Program-made: the position numbers and the translations under genes
The notes under the pieces: generated by a model
Databases searched by the model: none
Seen by the model: only the letters and a program-made list of their open reading frames with translations
Told to the model about the DNA's origin: nothing
From: Baylisascaris procyonis
Lineage: Eukaryota; Nematoda; Chromadorea; Rhabditida; Ascarididae
Direction of reading: 5' to 3'
Assembly (NCBI GenBank): GCA_037389465.1
Contig: JAZARR010000088.1
Span: forward strand, 1 to 64,000
DNA: 64,000 nt
In this document: positions 46,616-58,600 of the stretch, piece by piece
Position numbering within the stretch: the stretch's first letter is position 1
Layout: each line of letters begins with the position of its first letter

Positions 46616-49600
46616 CATTAATCAGTGTACCTTAGCTGCTATCATAGGTTGTTGAGAAGTGCTCAAATAATGTTCGCTGTTGTAGATCGAAGACGAAATA
46701 AGCGCAGCGGTCGATGGAAGTAAGGCAGTTGAAGATCATATACCTGAGAAGGTATTTGTGGGTGAGATTTTGAAGATTATTAGCTCATTACTTCCCGTGA
46801 GCAGTTGTCTTCTGTAATGAGCGAGATGCTTTCCACGTTCTCTTTCAGGTTGTATCCCATTTACGGTGTCTTCATTATATAGACATATTATAGACACAGA
46901 AGTATAAGCAATTTATCACTCTCTCTCTGCAGATGATTGGTTTGCATGTTCTCCTTTTTCCTGCGTTTCGAAGCAATGAAGGTTTTGCAGAGATTCCGAC
47001 GAAGAAGCAGCTGTGTGAAAACAATGAAGCAACGTTCTGCAAGAACCATGTTGAATGTCTCAAAAAGGGAAATATTCCGGTGTGCGTTTGCAAGAAGGGA
47101 TTCGCCGGTGAACACTGCCAATTTTGTACGTTTCTTTCCCTTCATGTCAGCTTGCGTTTCATAAGCCTGCAAAACTCTTTTGTTTTGCTATGAAGAAGCA
47201 GTAATCAGTGCCATTGTGCATTGTGTTTGCTTATTCGTACTTCAGCTGATTACTTGGGCAAGAAGAACTGTCATGCATGCTCAATTTTGTCCTCGCCCCT
47301 CCCACCTCCAATATACAGAATTCATAACATGTTAAGAATGAAACCTTTGGTGCTCCATATATAAAGGATTGAATGATGAATCGAGATGGTTATTAGAAAA
47401 TAAATTTCTTCAGTTCGAGCGTACATGTGTGAGCGAAATCATCATTACAACCGATTTGATTATGAATAAAAATGATTTGCGGAGAGTGGTGAAATGAGTC
47501 TACCCAGTCCATGTCTGCTTTCGATGCTTTTCTCATGAAATGGAGAGAATTAGGCATAATTCTTCTACTTTTTTTTTCAAATTTATTCACCTGCCATGTG
47601 TTCACATTGGGCTTCGAGGCTTATGTCATTCGCAACTTGTCAGGGTCGAAACACATGGAGAGGAGAGGACCTGTTTGTGAGGAGCCTCACGCCATTTGCC
47701 AATTTCGAAATAAGTGCCCACACAGAAAATGTGGGGGAACTCTCCAGTACTGAGGGCAACAGGGTGCACATTTGAAGAAAAGATTGCCTTCGGATAGAAA
47801 TTTTTGGAAACGTTGAAGCACTATTCTTATAAAGAAAGCTCACCACCAAATGTGTGTAAAGATGTCAAGGTACTTTATAAAAAATAGGTTTCTGTGCTAT
47901 AGCTCAGCAGCATTGTGTAGTCTTTTCTTTTGCAGCAACGCTGCCGCGGAATTGCGACGATGTTTTAACGTCTGGTAACACGGAGCCTGGAACGTATCTA
48001 ATCGATGTTGATGGATCTGGACCTCTGCTTGAAACCTACGTGTATTGCAGAAAGGGACAAACTATCGTGCCTCACAATATGCCGAACGGAACGCTGATAC
48101 GTTCAAAGGATTTAGGCGATTTACGTTTTCGCATCAATTACAGGTCCTCTTCCAGATAAAATATGTAGACCGTATTTAATTTAGCGATGCACTTGTAAGT
48201 TGGGAGATTCACAATCGCATGCGAGACCATCATGGCTTTTTATTTGGTCGGTATGAGTAACAAGTTAACGCTAATTTAGAAGTTAGAAAATTCTCACTCT
48301 ATTCAGTTCTCATATGAACGTCGACTTTGTTCACTCCAGCCTTCTCCAACCCACACAAAACGTCCTTCAACAATTAGCTATGATGTAAAGAACCAAGCGA
48401 ATAAGTGGAGTCGAATTTCTGCAGAAATTTTCACAGTTTATTCCTTAAGGAATCGCCAACACGTGAATTTAAGAATATTATAGCGACTAATTGTCCAAAT
48501 ATTGAAACTAGCCTGTAGCCATCAAGTATTCTTATGCATTTTCGAAAGATGAGCTGAGTGAACTTCTGATGGGAAATCATTGAGATTTTTCTCGATTTTT
48601 TTTTCTCGTTATCTTGGCATTTGATTTCGCCTATCCTGGATGTACAGGTCAACTGGTTTCTCCTGCTGATATTTTTTATCCAGCTACGAGTTCCATGATG
48701 AAAATTGCCTGTTCACATCTCGCACTAGCCTGTCTCCCTCCAAAAATTGATCTCTTCGTAGACACTTGGTCCTGCGTATCTCATATCACATCGCTGAATA
48801 ACCGACTGTAATATTAGAAGTGTGCTAGAATTAGAATCTTTCAGGAGCCTCTTTCTAGCCGCTTATATTCGTCGTTGCTTTCGCATAAGTAAATCGATTA
48901 GCGCCTTCGAAAATTTATTGCTTTTAGATTGTTCAATGAGGATCAACTACGTCATCTACGTGAATTCTCCGAGGAGTGCTCACAATCGGTGCAATACGAC
49001 TGTCAGAATGCCCCTCTCGGGTGATTGCAACGCACATTGAGCTCTACTATTGTTAAACTAGCAGTTCCATGTAGCGTTTGATAGGCGCAAACAAACGTAG
49101 CAATTAGTCACAGGGATTTCAATGAACTGCCGGTCAGCATAGCTCTGTTAAAAATGATCCACTGTGTGCGCCTAAGTTGATTTAACTACTTTAGTTAATT
49201 TGCACTGTTGCCCAGTACTGACCTGAAATCACATTTCTCGGGCCGTAGTTTGAAGATGACGACTCCTTCGCAGTTGAGCGAACGAATGCGACTCTGTCGT
49301 AAATACATGTATTGAAAAAGATTACTTTTAGCGGATGTTTCTAATAATCTGCGACAATATTTGGAACTTGTAGAACAACTTTATAGTGCAAGGAATTCAG
49401 GTTTTCGAGTCGAAAAACGTGGTTCACGTCACTTTACGATCACGAATTCACTCGACTCATGAGCAATGGCGGCACATGTCAATGCGTCAGTGGCCACTGT
49501 GGAAGTTAGTCTTCTAAAATCTATCCGAATACCACTGTAGACAATTCCACGATCTAACGGTGTAATCGAAAATGGAAATGGTCCTTAGAATTGACAACAC

Positions 49601-52600
49601 TCGAAGTCATCTCCGAGGTGGTGTTCGGAAAATGAGGGTGTGCTTGACAACGTCGACAGAAGGCCTTCTCCACTTCCGTTCTGAGATTGCTTTCACGAGT
49701 GCTGCTACGCTGCAGTAGGAATTATGAGATTTTGCGAGCTTTTAAAAGCACTCGGAAAATGGAGGTGCCGTCTGCTGCACCGACGAGATCCCTTCCTAGC
49801 TTATTGCTTCATGGCTGTTAAATAGCGTCTTCTTCAATAATTGTTAAAGAGCTTTGAAATTTTCGGCAACGCTCTAGAGGACCTTTCGATCGAACGAACT
49901 TCCTGACTCATTTCATGGAACCAAATGCCGTGGCGCTTGCTTTATGAAAACAATGAGTATGAGGTTTCTGAACTCTTGGCGGATTTTCGATAACGTGTAC
50001 GTATAACTACCACCATGGATATAGGGGCGGGGGATGGATTCATGAGAGACGAAGGCTTCATGAAAAAGTGAATTCTGACTGCGTAAACTGCTTGTCTTAT
50101 TCGATTAAATATATCTTGCAAAGAACTTCCTTTCTTCGCGGACCCGAACCACGGAGCTTTGACGAAGAGGAAAATTTAAAGCTCTTGAAGCGACGCAGTT
50201 CACAGTAGGGATGGGCGACGGGGTTCACGTATTGGAATATTAGTCCAGAACGGATCTGGCTTTTGATGTTGATCTGTAATTGAATTAGGGGAACAGAGGC
50301 ACGGAGATAATGCCCACAAGCATGGTTTTTACCAGATAAAAACACACAAAAAATTCGAGTTAGATAGCACTAGAAACAGCACCCATAAAAAGTAGTGGCC
50401 GAGACGTGCATCAGGGAACAGCGAGTTTATGTGGTCATGAGAGATTTTTGATGGCTACTGGAACAAGAAAAGCATCATATAACCTTATTGTATTTGAAGT
50501 TATGATTGATATGTGAAAGCGATTTGTCTGCTCAACTAGTGCTTGTGAAGACATTACAATTGACGTCTTTTAAGAATGCAGCTGTGACGGCGGCGGACTA
50601 AGCTCTGATTACGGTACGATGAGCGGCGTAAATGCACCAATCACAAGCATCTATGCACTCAACGACGCTACTGACGGAAAGGGCGTGGTCACCTTAACTC
50701 CACTAGTGTGCTCTGGAAGCGGTTTGTTCGGTTTTCATTTGAGTAGCGAACAACAGCAGCTATTCGCAGTTATGGGGAGCTGTAAAATATATGCCAATAT
50801 AACTGAAGCCACCACAAAAAAAAGAATGTCAAAGTTTGTGCTGAATAGCGAGAAATGAGAGCGATTTTTGCGTTATGCTGTTGGGAACTTTGCAGACCAT
50901 CCTTTCAGTTTTTTTTTAATTTTTGCACTGACTAATGACATCATTTCTGGTATTTGTCTTAGAAAGGCAGCTCGCTTCGCAACTTCATAAATTCTATGAA
51001 ATTCGCTGCGCTGTTCATAGGCTCCCTCCCACTCCGTGGCCGATCATGTTGCGTTTCAAAACAGATCAGTTGTAACATTGAATTTAGGCTTAGCCACTGT
51101 GCAAAGAATATCATTTTATAGCGGGCCGCGCTCAAACACATACAGCAACATTCCGAAACAGAGCGGATTCACTTGGCTTGGGCGACTGGGACATAAGAAG
51201 TTTGAGCTTCGAATTTCGCACATTCGAGAGCGGCCTAACTATCGTTTCTTCTGGCGATGGGAAGTTTGAGTTGGAACTGCAGGGGCGCAGTATCAATTTG
51301 CTCATCGATAGTTTGAACATTACGCTCACGCCACAGTCCAGGTACGAGTGATGCAGCCTAAATACGATTCAGCCTGCAATGTCGTTGATTAGAACTTTCA
51401 GTTGCTTGAGCATATTACCATCATAGACGCCCTTTTCACAATTCCCCACCATTATGTGTTTTAGTTTAATTATCTCTGCCCTCTTGATCCCATGTCAACG
51501 TTTACGAGCACAAACATCTTCAAGAATCGATAGTGGAGTGGCGGAAGTGATCACACGATTGCATTGCATATGCGTAATGATGATATTTTGGGAGTGCTTT
51601 TTTCATGAACCCTGCACTTAACTGATTCAGTCATTATTGTTAACGATGGAGGATGAATAATGCACACCACGTTGTACAGAAAATTGCTTATATGCCAATG
51701 TAAGGCTACGGTATTGGTTGGCTTAGGCGGCTAAGCTAAGCTTCCCAGAAAAAAATGCACTGAGCATCTAAGGAGGATTTTTAAGTCGTCATAAAGGAGA
51801 CATGCTTGTCAACGATAGCGTGTGTGCTTCAGCTGTGCTAGTGACAAACTTTCGCACTTTAAGGCTCAATGATGGAAAATGGCATCGAGTCGTCGTGGAA
51901 TTAATCGAGAACACACTTCGTCTGTCAGCAAACGAAAATTCCGAGTATCTGTCTCTTCGAACACCCCTTTCCTTCAGTAAAGTTCCGCTCTTCATTGGCG
52001 GGTTTGCTATTTTCTACACTTTCTTAAGGTGAAACAATGTTGCATGGAAGACAATTCTGTCCTTAGGATGGTAGTAGAAAGGGTCATGTTCAGGTTTGGA
52101 GAGTTTCGTAATAACACTCTCAAAAACTCTCAAAAAAGATCATTTGGAGATGGGAGTGACCGATCCTCACACACACTCTTAGAAAATTACAATAGACAAC
52201 TCCGCGACGGCATTTCCAGGATATTCTTCCATAACCATCTATCATCTGTTGTTCTTCTCCATGTCGATCCAACGTTTCTTTCGAGGAAATCTTCCCATCT
52301 GCGAGATGGTCTTCCTCTAGGTCTTTTGCGATCCCTTGGATGGCATTCCAATATTCTGGCGCTCCACCTATTGTCGATTGTGCGTGCAACATGACAAGCT
52401 TAGCATAATTGCTTTCTCCTGTATTTTAGCAATGATCTTCGCCTTATATCTTCCTTTTTCACTTTATCCCGGAGTGATATTCCGTGCATTGACCTCTCCA
52501 TTGCTCGTTGTGTTATTTGTAGTCGTCTTTCCTCTGAAGCTGTTAACGTCCAAGTTTTCCTGCCATATTTCATTGCTTTTGAGACTGTAGAATTAAGCAA

Positions 52601-55600
52601 CTTCGCCTGTGTCTCTCATTCAAGTTTAGATTTTAAGATATCAAACCCTCATACAACATCAGTTAAAATTGCTTTCGTAAGTGTATGCGAACTTTTCAGG
52701 AGTTTTTGAAAAGAAAATTCGTGTACGAATCAAACGGTTCCTATTTAAGAAAAAAAAAAAAGAAATTATGGAGCGACTTCCCATTATAAATGCCTCGTCA
52801 TTCAATGATGATTGCATTATTTCTTATACTATAGATTACTTTGTAATGCTGTTTTCATACGCTTCACCATCTTAAGATTTTTAAAAGTAGCGACGATTAC
52901 GGATGTCGTCTTTAGGGTTTCCCTATGCGTTCTCAATTTTTGGTGTGCTTGTTGATAAATCCAGTCCATGTTTTTGAATTAAGACGAATGCATAAATGCG
53001 AACCACCAATTAATCATAAGTTGCTTCTTACGTTTTCTTTTTAACATATATTATTTTCCTATCAAATCCATGAATAACTGTATTTAATGGATGATTTATA
53101 AAGCAATATATGCCTGAAAATTCTGCAGTGGAAAGCATGGATTTCTGGGATGTATCCGACAAATTGTGCTGAACAATGGCAGATTGTTAAACGTTGAATC
53201 ATTGCTTATCCACGAAGGCAATATTCGTCTTGGTTGCGAGGATAAGTGTGCGACACATGCATGCCAACACCAGAGCAAATGCGAGCAAGACTTCGAAAAA
53301 GACACTGTGCATTGTGTCTGTCGCAACAATATTATCCACTCGGGACCTCTGTGTGAGAACAGTATGTATTCTTCGTTCTCACAAAATTCTATTTGCTTTT
53401 TCAATTCACAGATTTGTATATAGATCGATAACATATCTTTTGTTCTTAAGAATGGCAGTTCAATGGATGATAGAGTTTATGAAATGACTGCAGTATTCGT
53501 AAGCATAAAGAAACGCCGTCCATACTCGTGCATCTAAAACCTTTGAACAAATTAGAGCCTTTTGATTTTGAGGGAGATATGCACTGAGCGTTGTCTAAGC
53601 TCCAAAATACCTTATTGTTCTTTGCAAGTTTTTATTACGGGAAGATTCCACGCTAAGACGAAAATGAAGGTAACGTACGACCCTTTAGTGAGCACAATCA
53701 GTTATCATTTATGTACTTTATGCATTTAAGAAAGCATTTAATGCGACTAGTTTGAGCTCAGCTGACTTTTTGCTGTTCTGTGCGAATTTCATATGAGAAG
53801 GGTGCGGCTGCAGGTGACTTGAAAATTCAAAAATCAACGAAGGTTTAAGGTATCAACAAAGGAAGCGAGGTGAGCCTACATAACTTGAAGAGGGGCTTCC
53901 TGAAAATTCTGAAGGCGTCGACTGGAGATGCGATCAAGCAAAGGATCGTGCTGAGTGTGCGAACAGACAGAAGGGACGCAATGTTCGTCTATATGCACGA
54001 TCACCTTTATAATTTTGTGCAGGTAGTTTTCAAGCTCAGCTCGTACCCACTGCTGATTTACTTAAGCGATTTGCCCCTTAGATGATTAATAGGTATAAAG
54101 TTTTTGCGTTGGGAAATGCGTGTTGCATGTCTCCTTTCCGTCCAACAATCCATGAACTTTTTACTGCGTTTTTAACGTAAGTCCAAATATACATTTGAAT
54201 GAAGGACACCTTTCGCAGCATACTCAACCTTTGAGACTCGTAAAAGGGTTTGAATATAACAAAAAGTATGCACTTAAATCAAAGGTTTGAAAGTCACGTG
54301 CGGTTTTTGGCTGCTTTTAGTGAATGTTTTTGTAGATGACGCAGTAATTTGTCATTTGAAGGTCACGAAAGTCTTCTGCTAACAGAACTTGAACTGAGGA
54401 TAACAATGGATTAGGAGGGCTAACTATCTGTGACATCTTCACGCCGATTGCTCGTCGGGATTCCTTTGTGCCGTTTCTTTCCTTCCTTCGCCCGTTATCT
54501 GTAGCTTCCTTAAAGACTTCTTCTTTCAGATTCACCTGGCAGACTATACTCGAATAGTCCTAACGACAAACTACAACAGAACAGTTCGGCGATGTGAAGT
54601 TGTCGCTAAAGTTGGACAGGGTAAATATCAATTTTTTGAGAGCATATAGCATCCTGACAAACTTTTTGCCGGCAAGCAGCAGAAGAACCCTTTTTGTAGA
54701 ATTTGGAACGTGTTACTGCCTTCACACCTAACGAAGCGGTGCTAGTGCATGAAGTTTGATTTCCTCGTGAAGTGCAGTTTAGCCAAAATTTGCAAGAAAG
54801 TAGCGGTCATAATTTTCAGAAGAATACAGACATATGATATAGGAGCAGGCAAAAAAGCGAGCAGGAAATTTTGTAAAGTAACGAATTTCTCAGTAAATGG
54901 GATCTATTTGCAGTACTTAAAAGCGGTCGGAGTGAGCTGAAGCAAACTAGATTGCTTTATGCGCATTTTCTGAATTTCTAATAGCATTCGCAGATCCGAT
55001 TTTCGTGCTCAGCATGAAGGTTGTATTGTAAATATTCTCATTTTTCCCTTGATAATGGATGTAGTTCTGACTGACTGCCCTCCCATAATAGCATTGCCTT
55101 ATTGACAATACGAACAAACTCGACGATGCTGTAAAATGCCTCTCATTGTCGCTCGTTGTCGGCTTCGAAATGCTTATCTCCTTTTTTGTTCTTTCGTGGT
55201 AAAGATTTATGAATCTTGTGATCTGTTGTCAGAAGTTCGCGCAGAAGTAAGGATAAAAATCGATGGATTGGCTGAGAATTCAGGATGAGAATAAATGAAG
55301 GCCTATTTGCAGAATTTAGCCGCATGCAGTGGTTGCAAATCATACTCTTCCAAAACGAGGATCGTGTACAGTTAAGCGTTGACGATGAAGTATGTGAAAT
55401 TGTTGGAGCGCGAGTGCTTTCGGAAAATTTTATCACAAGATTTGATATCGATTCGGATATGGAAGGTTTGCTTCGACAGTCTCAGGTTATAGACAGTTTG
55501 CTACTACTGTGCGCACATGTTTGTTGTGATGCTTAAAACGACAGACGAACGTGTATCCAAGAATGACCATTTTGTTCCCTACTCATTGGCTTTCTGACAA

Positions 55601-58600
55601 AATTCCTACGGTCGTATTTTACTGATTCACTTCCTTCCCAGACTGTATGATCGAGAGTTAGAGGAATGCGCTGGAGTTAAAAATTACTGTGTGTCTGAGT
55701 TGCAAATTGTTTTTCAGCGTTAAGGCGCTCACTAGGATTGGATTTAAATGACCGTACTTGAATCATTCACTCTAAGGTGCGCATTGATCAAAGCAGAAAT
55801 ATTAAGAGCAGCCGATGTTGATCTAAACTACTTATTATAATATCAATCAAAGGCGCAGTTCAAATGTAAAAAGCCATTCTAGATGTGGTTGAACCGCCAG
55901 TGACGCCGGTGAAACGTGAGGATGATGATCGACCATTCACGCTCCTGTTTATTGGTGGCGTACCAACAGAAAATTACAAGGGAAAGCTGGATCCTACTTA
56001 TAAAACCACCGTTCCAACGCTTCTTGGGTGCATTCGAGGGCTTATGATAGGCGACGAAGTAATAGACTTGCGTGATCATGCATTCTGGCCGTATTACCCA
56101 CAAGAAAAAGGTAGCACTGTAGAACTCATCTTTTTTCATTTTTGAGCGATGTGATCTGATCAACCAAGCAATTAATGGAGCAGCTAACCGGTGCAAAAAA
56201 AAAAATTTTATTGACGAAATAATCAGGTGATAAGTGAGTAAAAGGAGTCGAGAAATTGTGATTGCTTGAAAGGGAATGATGGCACATATGAATTTTTGTC
56301 GATTATATGCTGTCAAAGACGCATGTTTAAATGTCGTGTATTACACAATTTCAGTAGAGCAGTTTTTTGAAACGTGGCAGTTGGGATAGAAGTACGGCTT
56401 GCAGATTTCGTTCGATTGGGATGTACGACTGGCTGCGAAGAGATCGAACCGACCTGCATGAACGATGGTCATTGCACGTTCAAATGGATGAGCACTGATC
56501 CGAGTGCAGTCCTGGCCACATGCGATTGTACACGCACTTCATATTATGGGGATCACTGTGAAAAGGGCAAGCACTTCCGTCTGATTTTGCATCCCATGGA
56601 TATAATAGGCACTATTTTGTAGGCAGATTCTATGTGCTTTCCGAATCGACAGTCGTGCTATCAATGCAGCTGTATTCAGCACAAAAGTCATCAAGTAGAA
56701 GTTCTCTCATATTGTCTTGCTGGAAGCAACTCATTTTAAAGTCAATTTTTTTAAGGCTATGAAATAATATGACAAGTTGTATTTAAAATTGCAAATGGAG
56801 TTCCTGACAAAAGCGTCTTTGAATAAAGAGTCTAAAAAGCTTAGTGGAAAGTAGTGGGAGCTTGAGCAAAGTAATTGTAATTTGAACATTTTTCATTTTT
56901 GCCCATAGTCACTAAAATAAACTTATTGGTCGTGCATATGCACTCATCAGATAGATACACACTGTCCTTCAAAGTATAATTCGTAGTACTGAACAAAGAA
57001 CGAGAAAGAAAAGAGTAAGTCATTGAGAGAGAGAAGAGTAAAACGTAATGAGATTTAGCTACGAGTCAAGGTGTGACTGAAGGTGTAAGGTGACGGAAGA
57101 AAATGTAGAGCAGATCTAGAATCGAGCAAAACAGCGTTGATGAAATCGACGCAAAACTGAAATCGAGGAAAGACGCGGTAGAAGTAGATGAAAGCAAGCG
57201 TAATAAAAAATGCAGGAGAGCGCAATAAAAATGTGAAGTTAAACCGAGTTGCAATTCGAGGAAAGCGCTCGTAAGAATTTAGTCACTTTCGAAGCGTTAA
57301 ACTCATCAACTGCGTTTCGCCTGCTCATTTATAATTATTGAAAGATATGCAGTTGTCATCACTAAAATAGCTGGTGCTTATTTTTTTGCTAACCGAGTGT
57401 TTTGAAGCGGAAGTTATGGACAAGGTCAATGAGAAACACTAGTTAGGACCTCATGAGTGGAATATATAGCTCCGTAAAACGGAGAGTGCCCTCCTACTCC
57501 ACCCCCCCGTCCCTACCCTCACCCCCACACTTCTAAAAGCATGAGACGTGAGGCATTACTAACGAGAATGCTTGGCATTAAGACGGTGAGATTGTGTGTG
57601 ATGGAGAGCAATCGTACTTATAATTTTTAATAGGGAAGCGTTGTAATAAGGCTCTTACAACAGTGACGTCTTCAGCTATGAATTTCAACAATGGGCGAGT
57701 TGTCATCTTTGGTTTGAATCTGGCAGCGTTTCTATGATTGAACTTAGATAAGGCTGAAATGTTGTATTTCCAGTATTGAGAATTAAAAATGAGTTGATTC
57801 AGTATGTGATAAGCTGATGATCTTTCTACAAAGCCACAAATTTATGATCACAAACAATGTTATGGGTGGGACTGATATAATCGCTATGATGCATTAGAGC
57901 TTTCACCGATCAATAAATTGTAAGAAATCTGAAAATCTGAAAGATGAGACACCACCTTCATTCAATAAGCGCTTCATGTTAAGTGAAAGTCATCACTCAA
58001 AATTCATATCGTTCATAAGGGGATTTGTAAGCTATCTTGTATATTTTTGCTTCAAGAGAAAAAAGTGAAATGTTTTTGACGAGATCCAAAAAAAAGCCCT
58101 AAAGAAAGTCGAATGATTTATAGATATCTGCACCACTGCTTTTTCTTAACCTAGCTGTGGAATACAACCTTGAAGAAGGAGAAGTGCAGTAAGAAGTTCT
58201 GCTGAGAAAACGTTCACTGCACTGCCGTTGTCTCATTGATAGGCAAGCGGTAAGGTAGGAAATTGTTTTAGTTACTGAAAGTATGTTTCAGACTCTGGAG
58301 CACAGTTTGATGGCAATTCGTTGTTGCGATTCAACGCCGGCGAGGTGATTGAGCAAGCCATCTACGATTGGTCGAAGATCGGCGAACAAACATTTGATTT
58401 TGCATTTGCTGCCAAGATTGACTCGCCGCGTCCACAACAGCTCGCCACAATTCAGTTCAGCAACAGCCGGTGAGTTAGTGTAGCGAACACCAAACAAGGA
58501 AATAAATATATATATGTATATATATATATATGCTGTCTTTTGGCCTGTCATATTTTCGTTCTTATCGATATTTTGCTTCATCAAAGGGTTTTTTCTACCA

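Noticed and set aside
50959..51121. Upstream extension of receptor exon 20 from an acceptor near 50962
   Set aside because: That frame reaches a stop before the LamG segment; the acceptor at 51120-51121 keeps both phase and domain.
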